From: Pseudomonas poae
GTDB taxonomy: Bacteria; Pseudomonadota; Gammaproteobacteria; Pseudomonadales; Pseudomonadaceae
DNA length: 64,000 nt
Reading direction: 5' to 3'
NCBI RefSeq assembly: GCF_001439785.1
Contig: NZ_JYLI01000027.1
Coordinates: forward strand, 1-64,000
Shown here piece after piece: positions 1-7,559 of this stretch. The notes under the pieces are model-generated. The model was not told where the DNA came from. It searched no databases and worked only from the letters and a program-made list of their open reading frames with translations. Positions within the stretch are counted from its first letter, which is position 1, and every line of letters starts with the position of its first letter. A program made the translations under genes and the position numbers.

Positions 1-91
1 CGCGAACCATGGCCAGTTTTTGCTCCGGGCTCCAGCGGCGCCGCCGCTCCTGGCCCAAAAGCTCCCCACTCTTGTCGTTGCTATTAGTCAT
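1..91 (-). CDS. IS2-like transposase OrfA, N-terminal part only
   Basis: The minus strand from ATG at 91 encodes 30 residues before the window ends. They contain RRRRWSPEQKLAMVR, typical of the start of the helix-turn-helix OrfA (InsC/IS2 type) of IS3-family elements, where an arginine-rich stretch precedes the EQKLAMVRE-type helix. In this family OrfA binds the element ends and is fused to the OrfB integrase by frameshifting. Only the first quarter is visible, so nothing can be said about whether the element is intact. Confidence 0.65.
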   Translation of the reverse strand, partial: MTNSNDKSGELLGQERRRRWSPEQKLAMVR

Positions 92-160
92 AAACATAAC
101 CGTTTGCCTATCCCTTATCGTAAGGGGAAACGGTGTCCTGTCTTTCATGGGGCTCGTTCA
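1..160 (-). mobile_element. End of an IS2-like (IS3 family) insertion sequence, cut by window edge
   Basis: The minus strand from position 160 downward begins TGAACGAGCCCCATGAAAGA, which resembles the terminal inverted repeat of IS2-group elements (compare TGGACTGGCCCCCTGAA). It is followed by the start of an orfA transposase gene at 91. The element reads out of the window at position 1, so the other end, orfB and the target duplication cannot be seen. Family assignment rests on the inverted-repeat resemblance and on the partial OrfA. The exact boundary at 160 is inferred. Confidence 0.7.
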
Positions 161-817
161 GTCCACATGTTCACTTAAGCTGCTGGATGTATTGGCCCAC
201 ATAGGATCCAGGATAAAGTCAATTCCTTTCATTCTGGCCAACTTCGCAGCAGGGACAAAATCAGAGTCGCCAGCTACCAGCACAATGACATCAACCAGCC
301 TGTCCATGGCGAGGGTAGTGATATCCATGCCCAGCTTGGTATCGACGCATTTTTGCTCGAGGTGGTAATGAAAATCTTCATTGGTCAGTTCATCCCACTT
401 TTTTTCACCCCTTAGTAAGGCTTTGAGGGCGTGCGAGTTAAGACTCCATTCGCCACTTTTTGCGAGCTCACCTAGCCTCAGCGCGGTTTTCCTGGTGCGA
501 CGTAACTGTTCGTGTAAAGCACGCCTCAGTTGATACGGGGGGTGTGTGTTGAAATTGATATGGCCGGGTGTTTTGTGATTTACGGGTATCAACGGAAGAC
601 GTATCTGATGTGTTGGAGGAGGGCAGTCATAGTAATAAACGCGGTATAGCTCACTCATGGATCGCTCACCTTCAATATGAAGCTTCACAAGCTTTCTGAG
701 GATCTGAGCGAATTGCTCTGCGCTTGGCAACAGGGTTTCCCGGAAATACTTTCGCCTGAAAAATAAAATGCGTTGAAAGAAAAAACCACCATCGATAAGA
801 ACGGCTATTCGTTTCAC
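158..817 (-). CDS. NYN-domain (LabA/DUF88-like) protein, C-terminus cut by the IS
   Basis: 219 residues with a NYN (PIN-like nuclease) fold signature. There is an acidic strand at the N-terminus (AVLIDGG, Asp9), an MDITT motif near residue 165 and LVAGDSDFVP with Asp184 and Asp186 near the C-terminus; these acidic residues bind metal in the family. NYN proteins are presumed RNases, and the substrate here is unknown. The GTG start at 817 follows a GGAG about 9 bases upstream. The stop codon TGA at 160-158 is the first three bases of the IS end, so the native C-terminus is probably lost. Related LabA-like proteins continue with an 'EHIDGLR'-type tail where this one stops at SEHVD. Base composition looks lower in GC than the neighbours, suggesting transfer. 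Expression probably depends on the leader hairpin described separately. Confidence 0.75.
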   Translation of the reverse strand: MKRIAVLIDGGFFFQRILFFRRKYFRETLLPSAEQFAQILRKLVKLHIEGERSMSELYRVYYYDCPPPTHQIRLPLIPVNHKTPGHINFNTHPPYQLRRALHEQLRRTRKTALRLGELAKSGEWSLNSHALKALLRGEKKWDELTNEDFHYHLEQKCVDTKLGMDITTLAMDRLVDVIVLVAGDSDFVPAAKLARMKGIDFILDPMWANTSSSLSEHVD

Positions 818-833
818 TCACTTTTCTCCAGGC

Positions 834-893
834 AAAAAAAAGCTCAGGACTGCTGGGCAGGTTCTAACAATTGCCTGCGCGCTGTACTGAGCT
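834..893 (-). terminator. Terminator-like hairpin filling the leader of the NYN gene
   Basis: On the minus strand AGCTCAG (893-887) pairs with CTGAGCT (847-841). The stem is extended inward by imperfect pairs up to a CAGG/CCTG block, and the hairpin is followed by eight Ts (841-834). It has the form of an intrinsic terminator. The Shine-Dalgarno and GTG of the NYN gene begin only about 7 and 17 bases further on, and a promoter-like sequence ends just before the hairpin, so it is more likely an attenuator of the NYN gene than only a terminator for the upstream operon. Confidence 0.6.
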
Positions 894-900
894 GATAGTG

Positions 901-929
901 GTTTTATTCAATCTTTGCTTTAACGTCAA
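901..929 (-). promoter_or_regulatory. Probable sigma-70 promoter of the NYN gene
   Basis: On the minus strand TTGACG (929-924) and TAAAAC (906-901) are separated by exactly 17 bases. Transcription would begin near 894, one base before the leader hairpin. The rest of 930-1117 holds no gene. I see only a small dyad (CGACGAT/ATCGTCG, 970-990). Confidence 0.5.
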
Positions 930-1117
930 GGGCAAGAATGTCTGGCGGTTCTGGATTCGTTCTTTGCAGCGACGATGAAGGCTATCGTCGTCGTATGGTT
1001 TACGCCAGTTCACCAACAGCTATGCATCTTGCAGGAAAAATCCGATCTCCGTGGAAAGCACGCGTAACCGGGCTTATCAACCCGTTGCACGTGCAGCCTA
1101 TGAACACAGCGCTCAAC

Positions 1118-2851
1118 TCAATTGGCTGTCCTGATACGGCCAATCACGCAGCCAGCCTCGAAGTAAGTACCCGCCTGTTTGACAATCTGAACATCGCCCG
1201 CACACGGAGCGAGGATCGAGGTTTCCATTTTCATCGCTTCCACCACGGCGATCACTTGGCCGGCGCTGACCGATTCGCCGTCGCTGACGACCCAGGCATG
1301 CAGGTTGCCCGCTACCGGCGTCAGCACCGCTTGTGGGTCTGCCACTTCGCTTTGGCTGGCGCTGGCGGGGGCCGGTCCGTTCAGACTGATGCCACGCAGC
1401 AGGGCGGCGGGCAGGCCCAGTTCGTGGCGTTTGCCGTCGATTTCGACGAAGGTGCGCAGCACCTCGGGGTCGGCCGACGCTGCGCTGCGCGGGGCGAGGG
1501 TGATCTGTTCGGCGAAGTCGGTCTCGATCCAGCGGGTGTGCACGGCGAACCGGTCGGCGCCGGTGAAGTCGGCATGTTCCATCACGGCCCGGTGGAAGGG
1601 CAGCACCGAGGCGATGCCTTCGATGTTGAATTCCGCCAGGGCGCGGCGGGCGCGGGCGATGGCCTGTTCGCGGGTGGCGCCGCTGACGATGAGCTTGGCC
1701 ATCATCGAATCGAAAGTGCTGGGCACGTTCGAGCCACTGACCACGCCGCTGTCCAGGCGCACGCCGGGGCCGGAAGGGGGCTGGAACGCGCTTATGTGTC
1801 CGGGGGTAGGCAAAAAGCCTTTGCCCGGGTCTTCGGCGTTGATGCGAAATTCAAAGCTGTGGCCGCGCGGCACCGGCGTTTCGCTGAACGACAAGGGCAG
1901 GCCGTCGGCGATGCGCAGTTGCTCGATCACAAGGTCCACGCCGGTGGTTTCTTCGGTGACCGGATGCTCGACTTGAAGGCGCGTATTGACCTCCAGAAAC
2001 GACAGCGTGCCATCCTGGCTAAGCAGAAACTCGACCGTGCCGGCGCCGACGTAACCGGCCTTGGCGCAAATAGCGTGGGCCGACTGATGGATACGCTCGC
2101 GCTGGGCGTCGCTGATGAAGGGCGCGGGGGCTTCTTCCACCAGCTTCTGGTTGCGGCGTTGCAGCGAACAGTCACGCGTGCCCACCACCACGACCTTGCC
2201 GTGTTTGTCGGCGATAACTTGCGCTTCAATGTGTCGAGGATGGTCAAGGAACTGCTCGACGAAACATTCTCCGCGACCAAACGCCGCTTCGGCTTCGCGC
2301 ACGGCCGAGGCGAACAATTCGGCGACCTCGTCCAGGCGCCAGGCCACTTTCATGCCGCGTCCGCCACCGCCAAAGGCGGCCTTGATGGCAATCGGCAGGC
2401 CGTGCTGCTCGGCAAACGCCAGTACCTGGGCCGCGTTTTCGACCGGGCCGGGTGTGCCGGCGACCAGCGGTGCGCCGACCTGCTGCGCCAGTTTGCGCGC
2501 TTGGACCTTGTCGCCCAGCACGTCGATGGTCTCTGGATTCGGTCCTACCCACACCAGCCCTGCGTTGATCACCGCACGGGCGAAGTCGGCGCGCTCGGAC
2601 AGAAAACCATAGCCTGGGTGCACGGCGTCCGCGCCGCTGCGTTTGGCGATGGCCAGGAGCTTTTCGATATTCAGATAGGTGTCTGCCGGGCGCTGGCCTT
2701 CCAGGGCGTAGGCTTCGTCGGCCTGACGCACGTGCAGGGCGTCGATGTCGGCGTCGGCGTACACCGCAACCGATTGCACACCATAGTCACGGCAGGCGCG
2801 GGCGATGCGGACGGCGATTTCACCACGGTTGGCGATCAATAATTTTTTCAT
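1118..2851 (-). CDS. Biotin carboxylase-biotin carrier fusion of the pxp operon
   Basis: 577 residues. The N-terminal two thirds is a biotin carboxylase: it starts KKLLIANRGEIAVRIAR and has an ATP-grasp glycine loop (GGGGRGMK) and the EVNTRLQVEHPVTEE motif. The last 80 residues form a biotinyl domain with EAMKMET, where the lysine at about 541 would carry biotin. AccC of fatty-acid synthesis is about 450 residues and lacks this domain, so this is a secondary, catabolic-type carboxylase subunit. The ATG at 2851 overlaps the stop of the upstream PxpB-PxpC gene by four bases. In urea carboxylase the same modules (BC, KipI/KipA-type, BCCP) sit in one chain, so the two neighbouring proteins may form a split version. 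The substrate is not known from sequence. Confidence 0.85.
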   Translation of the reverse strand: MKKLLIANRGEIAVRIARACRDYGVQSVAVYADADIDALHVRQADEAYALEGQRPADTYLNIEKLLAIAKRSGADAVHPGYGFLSERADFARAVINAGLVWVGPNPETIDVLGDKVQARKLAQQVGAPLVAGTPGPVENAAQVLAFAEQHGLPIAIKAAFGGGGRGMKVAWRLDEVAELFASAVREAEAAFGRGECFVEQFLDHPRHIEAQVIADKHGKVVVVGTRDCSLQRRNQKLVEEAPAPFISDAQRERIHQSAHAICAKAGYVGAGTVEFLLSQDGTLSFLEVNTRLQVEHPVTEETTGVDLVIEQLRIADGLPLSFSETPVPRGHSFEFRINAEDPGKGFLPTPGHISAFQPPSGPGVRLDSGVVSGSNVPSTFDSMMAKLIVSGATREQAIARARRALAEFNIEGIASVLPFHRAVMEHADFTGADRFAVHTRWIETDFAEQITLAPRSAASADPEVLRTFVEIDGKRHELGLPAALLRGISLNGPAPASASQSEVADPQAVLTPVAGNLHAWVVSDGESVSAGQVIAVVEAMKMETSILAPCAGDVQIVKQAGTYFEAGCVIGRIRTAN

Positions 2852-4467
2852 GGGGTTTTCTTCGCATCGGCAGTTGAAAAAGAGGCATCTGTGCGCGGTT
2901 GGATGTCGCTGAAGGCGCCCAGCGGGTTGAAGCGAATCTGCGCGTTGATCGGTATCTGCCCGGCCAGGTCCAGGTGGTGACTGGCCACGGCAGCGATCAC
3001 CGGGTAGCCGCCGGTCAGCGGGTGGTCTGCCAGAAACAGCACGGGTTGCCCACTGGCCGGGACCTGGATGGCGCCGACGGCAGTGCCTTCGCTGGGCAAT
3101 TCCTGATGGTTGCTGCGCGTGAGCGGCATGTCTGCGGCCAGGCGAATGCCGACGCGGTTGGACTGCGAGGTGACGCGCCACAACTGACTGCTCAGGCGCT
3201 GCACAGCCTCTTCGGTAAACCAGTCGGTGCGGGGCCCCATCACCACATCGAGGGTGACGATGTCGGCCGCCGTCGGCAGTTCGAAGGCCGGTGCTTCCTG
3301 CAGCGACACGCTGGTGCCGGTGGTGCGAGGGGTAAAGCCCAGTCGGTCGCCGACGGCGAGTGCCGGGGGGCCAACCTGCGCCAGGGTGTCGGTGGACAGG
3401 CTGCCGAGCACTGGCGTGACGTCAAAGCCGCCACGAATCGCCAGGTAGCTGCGCAGCCCCGCCAACGGTGCGCCCAGGCTGACCCGGTCACCCACGTCGA
3501 GTTCGACAGGCTGGTAGTTGTCGGCTGTCCATTGCAGGCCGCTGGCGCTGGTAACGGTGACGGGCGTGTGTGCGCCAGTGACCGCGATCACTGCGCGGTC
3601 GTGGCAAACAAAGCTCAGGCCGCCGAGTACCGATTCCACGCAAGCCATGTCAGAGCGGTTGCCCACGGCGCGGTTGGCCGCGCGCAGGGCGCCGAGGTCC
3701 AGCGCGCCGGAACGCGACACGCCCTGATCGGTCTGGCCGGGTCGGCCCATGTCCTGTAACACGCTGTGTAACCCGGGGCTGATGATTTCCAGGCAGGCGC
3801 CGCCGGGGTCGGCGGCACGCGGTGCGGCAGCGGGGGCGGGCAAGCCGCCAACCGGGAGCGGGCCGGCGTCGGTGAATCGCACTTTATAGCCAGGGCGCAG
3901 CAGGGCCGGTTCGGCGCGGTTCAGGTCCCACATCTGCAACGGCGTGACGCCGATGATCTGCCAGCCGCCGGGGCTGGCCTGGGGGTAGACGCCGCTGAAG
4001 TCCCCGGCCAGGGCCACGGCGCCGGCCGGTATGCGGGTGCGCGGGGTTTGCCGGCGCGGCACCTGGAAACCGGCCCCGCCGGTGAGGTAGGCAAAGCCCG
4101 GAGCGAAACCACAAAAGGCCACGCTGTAGTCATGGGCGGTGTGCCGCTGTATGACTTCGGCGCGGCTGATGCCCAGCAGGGTAGCGACTTCGTCGAAGTC
4201 TTCGCCGTTGTAGTGCACGGGGATCTCCACCCTGCGCTGCTCGCCTTCGCGGCGCTGGCTCAGGTCCCGGCCGGCGATGCGCTCGACCAGCGCCTGGCGC
4301 TCGATGGCGCTGGGGCGAAACTGGATCAGCAGCGTTCGCGCGGCGGGGACGATTTCTTCCACGCCGGCAATCGGTTCCGCCATCAGGGCGTCGAACAGGG
4401 CCAGGGTTTCGTCAAGGTCGTTCAATTCGACGAGCAGGGTGTCCAGGTTGACCGGTAGAAAGCGCAC
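2848..4467 (-). CDS. Fused 5-oxoprolinase subunits PxpB-PxpC (KipI-KipA)
   Basis: 539 residues. The first about 220 match PxpB/KipI, including the FCGFAPGFAYL segment and RTRIPAGAVALAG. The rest matches PxpC/KipA, with ISPGLHSVLQDMGRPG at the junction and LPSEGTAVGAIQVPASGQPV later. In most bacteria these are separate genes whose products act with PxpA in ATP-dependent cleavage of 5-oxoproline to glutamate. KipA-type domains are also the carboxyltransferase part of urea carboxylase. The start is GTG at 4467, placed by AGGAG eight bases upstream. The gene lies 9 bases after the DUF1445 gene and overlaps the carboxylase gene by ATGA, so the subunits are probably made in step. Confidence 0.88.
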   Translation of the reverse strand: MRFLPVNLDTLLVELNDLDETLALFDALMAEPIAGVEEIVPAARTLLIQFRPSAIERQALVERIAGRDLSQRREGEQRRVEIPVHYNGEDFDEVATLLGISRAEVIQRHTAHDYSVAFCGFAPGFAYLTGGAGFQVPRRQTPRTRIPAGAVALAGDFSGVYPQASPGGWQIIGVTPLQMWDLNRAEPALLRPGYKVRFTDAGPLPVGGLPAPAAAPRAADPGGACLEIISPGLHSVLQDMGRPGQTDQGVSRSGALDLGALRAANRAVGNRSDMACVESVLGGLSFVCHDRAVIAVTGAHTPVTVTSASGLQWTADNYQPVELDVGDRVSLGAPLAGLRSYLAIRGGFDVTPVLGSLSTDTLAQVGPPALAVGDRLGFTPRTTGTSVSLQEAPAFELPTAADIVTLDVVMGPRTDWFTEEAVQRLSSQLWRVTSQSNRVGIRLAADMPLTRSNHQELPSEGTAVGAIQVPASGQPVLFLADHPLTGGYPVIAAVASHHLDLAGQIPINAQIRFNPLGAFSDIQPRTDASFSTADAKKTP

Positions 4468-4476
4468 GGGAAACTC

Positions 4477-5283
4477 CTAGACGTGGTAAGTGCTGTCAGG
4501 CACATCGGTGATGAACATATGGCCGGGCGCGTGGGTGATGGCGAAGGGCACGCCCGACGCCGCCACTGCCGCCTGGGGCGTCACGCCGCAGGCCCAGAAC
4601 ACCGGAACCTCGCCAGGCTCGATGCGCACGGCGTCGCCAAAATCGGGGCGGCTCAAATCCTGAATGCCCAGCAGCGCAGGCTCGCCGATGTGCACCGGAG
4701 CGCCGTGGACGGAGGGATAGCGCGCAGAGATTGCGCTGGCCTCGGCCACGCGATCCGGCGGGATGGGGCGCATGGATACGACCATTTCACCGTGCAGGCG
4801 TCCCGCCGGGCGGCAGGCACGGTGGGTGCGGTACATGGGCACGTTGCAGCCATCGGCGATATGGCGCACTTCGATGCCCGCTTCCTGCAAGGCGGTTTCA
4901 AAGGTGAAGCTGCAACCGATCAGGAACGCCACCATGTCGTCGTGCTCGGCCCAGGCCTGGGTGGCATCGCTGACTTCGTCGACCATTTTCCCGTCCCGCC
5001 AGATGCGATACAGGGGCAGGTCGGTGCGCAGGTCTGCACCTTGCGCCAGCAGCGTGCTCGGGCTGCCCGCGTCGCTGACGTCAAGGACCGGACAGGCTTT
5101 GGGATTGCGCTGGGCGTACAGCAGAAAGTCGTAGGCCCATTCGCGCGGCAGGGCGATCAGATTGGCCTGGGTCATGCCCGGGGCAATACCGGCTGTGGGG
5201 GTGATCAGCCCGTCACGGTAGGTTTTACGGGCTTGCCGGGCAGCGCCAATGGCCGCCTCGCGGGCGCGGGCGAACGCATTCAT
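4477..5283 (-). CDS. DUF1445/UPF0317 putative hydro-lyase, D-glutamate cyclase-like
   Basis: 268 residues, full length for UPF0317. It has the family segments GMTQANLIALP, FLIGCSFTFE, YRTHRACRPAGRLHG and FWACGVTPQAA, followed by an H-A-P-G-H-M-F near the C-terminus. The mammalian mitochondrial protein that contains this domain converts D-glutamate and 5-oxo-D-proline into one another by loss or gain of water. That fits a place next to 5-oxoprolinase genes and suggests the operon handles 5-oxoproline or a related lactam. This is inference: bacterial UPF0317 proteins are mostly uncharacterised. The start overlaps the pxpA stop by ATGA. Confidence 0.85.
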   Translation of the reverse strand: MNAFARAREAAIGAARQARKTYRDGLITPTAGIAPGMTQANLIALPREWAYDFLLYAQRNPKACPVLDVSDAGSPSTLLAQGADLRTDLPLYRIWRDGKMVDEVSDATQAWAEHDDMVAFLIGCSFTFETALQEAGIEVRHIADGCNVPMYRTHRACRPAGRLHGEMVVSMRPIPPDRVAEASAISARYPSVHGAPVHIGEPALLGIQDLSRPDFGDAVRIEPGEVPVFWACGVTPQAAVAASGVPFAITHAPGHMFITDVPDSTYHV

Positions 5284-6050
5284 GGGCGATCTCCCGCAAA
5301 AGGCCGCACGGACAGGTTGGCCTGCTCCAGCACCCGTCGCAGTTCGCGGGCCATGTCCACGGCTGCGGGGCTGTCGCCGTGTACGCAGATGGAGTCGGCC
5401 TCGATTCGGGTGCGCGTGCCATCAATGGCCTCAATGGTGCCGTCTTCGACCAGGCGCAGCATGCGTTGGGCCACCAGCTTCGGATCGTGCAGCACCGCGC
5501 CCGGTTCACGTCGCGACACCAGCGTGCCTTGCGGCGTGTAGGCGCGGTCGGCGAAGGCTTCGGCGACACACTGCAAGCCCTCGTCGCGCGCCCATTGGAT
5601 CAGCGTGGAACCGGCCAGGGCCACCAGTATCAGCGTGGGGTCGATGGCGCGGATGGCGGCGATCACTGCCAGCGCCTGGCGACGGTCATGGGCAATGGTG
5701 TTGTACAGCGCGCCATGGGGTTTTACATAGCGCACCGACGTGCCGGCAGCCCTGGCCAAACCTTGAAGCGCGCCGATCTGGTAGATCACGTCGGCGGTCA
5801 GTTCATCGCTGGCCAGGTCCATGTTGCGGCGACCGAAGCCGACCTTGTCCGGGTAGGCCACATGGGCGCCAATGGTGACGTTTTTGGCGGCGGCGGCTTG
5901 CAAGGTGCGCAGAATACCGGCCGGGTCGCCGGCATGAAAACCGCAAGCAACGTTGGCGCTGGTCACCACGTCGAGCATCGCGCTGTCGTCGCCCATGCTC
6001 CAGGCGCCGAAGCTCTCTCCCAGGTCGCTGTTAAGATCAATTGCACGCAT
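5280..6050 (-). CDS. pxpA: 5-oxoprolinase subunit A (LamB/YcsF family)
   Basis: 256 residues, the usual PxpA length. The start MRAIDLNSDLGESFG and the motifs SANVACGFHAGDP and YVKPHGALYN are diagnostic of the LamB/YcsF family. PxpA with PxpB and PxpC hydrolyses 5-oxoproline (pyroglutamate) to glutamate at the cost of ATP in the cytoplasm. I prefer ATG at 6050 over the adjacent TTG at 6053 because GGAGGT lies eight bases before the ATG. It is 21 bases after the transporter gene and overlaps the DUF1445 gene, so it is the second gene of the operon. Confidence 0.93.
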   Translation of the reverse strand: MRAIDLNSDLGESFGAWSMGDDSAMLDVVTSANVACGFHAGDPAGILRTLQAAAAKNVTIGAHVAYPDKVGFGRRNMDLASDELTADVIYQIGALQGLARAAGTSVRYVKPHGALYNTIAHDRRQALAVIAAIRAIDPTLILVALAGSTLIQWARDEGLQCVAEAFADRAYTPQGTLVSRREPGAVLHDPKLVAQRMLRLVEDGTIEAIDGTRTRIEADSICVHGDSPAAVDMARELRRVLEQANLSVRPFAGDRP

Positions 6051-6071
6051 CAAAGGTTACCTCCGGTTAAA

Positions 6072-7304
6072 TCAGGCCGCGCCGATAAAGGCAAAGATGG
6101 CACCCGCCGATTTGTAGGCCATGAACCACGACAACAGGCAGGTCAGGATACCAAGCACCAGCAACCAGCGAGGATAGTGGTAGCCGTCCATGAGATCGGA
6201 GCGGCGCCAGCCCACGTACATGAAGATGCTCAGGCCGAGCGGCAGGATCAGCCCGTTGAAGCCGCCAGCGAACACCAGCAGCGCCGCCGGTGGTTTGCCC
6301 AGCATCAGATAAACAGCCAGCGAAATGACGATAAACACGACGGTGGCCAGATGACGCACACGCTCGGTGATGCGCTTTGAAAACACGGTGATAAAGGACA
6401 TCGACGTGTACGACGCGCCGATCACACTGCTGATCCCCGCCGCCCACAGCACCAGGCCGAACATCATCATGCCGATATTACCCGCCGCCGCATGGAACGC
6501 CTGGGCCGCAGGGTTGGCGCCCTGGCCGGACACATCGATGACGACGCCACTGGCCACCACCCCGAGTATCGCCAGGAACAGCACATAGCGCGCCACACCC
6601 GTGACCAGAATGCCTGTCAGTGCAGCCCTGGAAACCGCTTCAATGTTTTCCACACCCACCGTGCCCCGGTCGAGCAGCCGGTGCGCACCGGCATAAGTGA
6701 TGTAGCCGCCGACCGTGCCGCCGACGATGGTGGTGATGGCGGCGAAGTCGATGAAGTCAGGCCACACCGATTGACGCAGGGCCTCGCCCAACGGCGGATG
6801 GGTGGCGAAGGCTGCGAACAGGATCAGGCACACCTTGAGAATGCCCAGCGCCATCATGATGCGGTCCATGGCAATACCGGCGCGATGTGACGAGAAAATC
6901 GCAATCGCAAGCAACGCACTCAATGCCCCGCCCCATTTGGGGTCCAGACCGGTCAATGCATTCAAGCCCAGGCCCGCACCGGCGATGTTGCCCAGCATGA
7001 ACACCAGACCGCCGGACAGCACCAGCAACGTCAGCAGGTAACCACTCCCGGGGATTGCCGCGTTGGCCAGGTCGGCTGCACGCATCCGGGTCAGCGACAC
7101 GATGCGCCAGACGTTCAACTGCACCACGAAGTCGATCAGGATCGACGCCAGGATGCCAAACGCAAATGCCGCGCCGAGGGTTGCCGTGAACGTCGCCGTC
7201 TGCGTCAGGAAACCTGGCCCGATGGCCGACGTCGCCATCATGAAAATCGCAGCCACCAGAGAGGCGCGCCGGTCTTTGGTGAACGCTTGAGGAGTCTGTG
7301 TCAC
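6072..7304 (-). CDS. NRAMP-like divalent metal/solute transporter
   Basis: 410 residues with about eleven hydrophobic helices. The first contains SAIGPGFLTQT, matching the N-terminal NRAMP motif (where metal transporters have DPGN). Because the canonical Asp-Pro-Gly-Asn is replaced by IGPGF, the metal-binding site is not the classical one and the substrate may be something else. Such proteins are regularly found with pxpA clusters and may import the substrate of the operon. The start GTG at 7304 was chosen because it gives family length and has AGGA upstream; an in-frame ORF extends to 7409 but adds an unlikely N-terminus. It is the first gene of the operon, divergent from the GntR gene. Confidence 0.8.
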   Translation of the reverse strand: MTQTPQAFTKDRRASLVAAIFMMATSAIGPGFLTQTATFTATLGAAFAFGILASILIDFVVQLNVWRIVSLTRMRAADLANAAIPGSGYLLTLLVLSGGLVFMLGNIAGAGLGLNALTGLDPKWGGALSALLAIAIFSSHRAGIAMDRIMMALGILKVCLILFAAFATHPPLGEALRQSVWPDFIDFAAITTIVGGTVGGYITYAGAHRLLDRGTVGVENIEAVSRAALTGILVTGVARYVLFLAILGVVASGVVIDVSGQGANPAAQAFHAAAGNIGMMMFGLVLWAAGISSVIGASYTSMSFITVFSKRITERVRHLATVVFIVISLAVYLMLGKPPAALLVFAGGFNGLILPLGLSIFMYVGWRRSDLMDGYHYPRWLLVLGILTCLLSWFMAYKSAGAIFAFIGAA

Positions 7305-7398
7305 GGCATCGTTCCTACGGTGAGAGATACCTCGACTGAGCAATGTGTGTGCCAGAAGCCATGTTTCAGTGCTTAAGTGTTGGTTGATAAAGAATTTA

Positions 7399-7409
7399 TT
7401 GTTGAACAA
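7399..7409. promoter_or_regulatory. Dyad TTGTTGAACAA in the GntR/NRAMP divergent region
   Basis: A perfect TTGTT-G-AACAA palindrome lies about 95 bases upstream of the transporter start, between the two divergent genes. Short AT-rich dyads of this form are typical operators of FadR/FCD-type GntR regulators, so it may be the site of the adjacent regulator. This is position-based inference. Confidence 0.35.
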
Positions 7410-7522
7410 TCGACTATCGATGAGTCATTCATATGCACTCAATTGTTACCCAGGGCACCCAAGCTGCTACTTAATGAAGCACGCTCCCTGCGTCATCCTT
7501 GTGCCTTGCACCCAGCTCTGAT

Positions 7523-7544
7523 GGAATAACCGCGCGGTTATTCC
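7523..7544. promoter_or_regulatory. Perfect 22-bp palindrome just upstream of the GntR gene
   Basis: GGAATAACCGC is immediately followed by its exact reverse complement (11+11 bases, no spacer). It ends 15 bases before the ATG of the GntR regulator. It could be an operator for autoregulation, or, as RNA, a hairpin close to the ribosome-binding site. No U-tract follows, so it is not an intrinsic terminator. Confidence 0.5.
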
Positions 7545-7559
7545 TACCTTGGATTTCTT

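Noticed and set aside
938..2842. Plus-strand 634-codon open frame
   Set aside because: It lies antisense to the biotin carboxylase gene and its translation is a composition-driven shadow (rich in Gly, Ala, His, Arg) with no family pattern.
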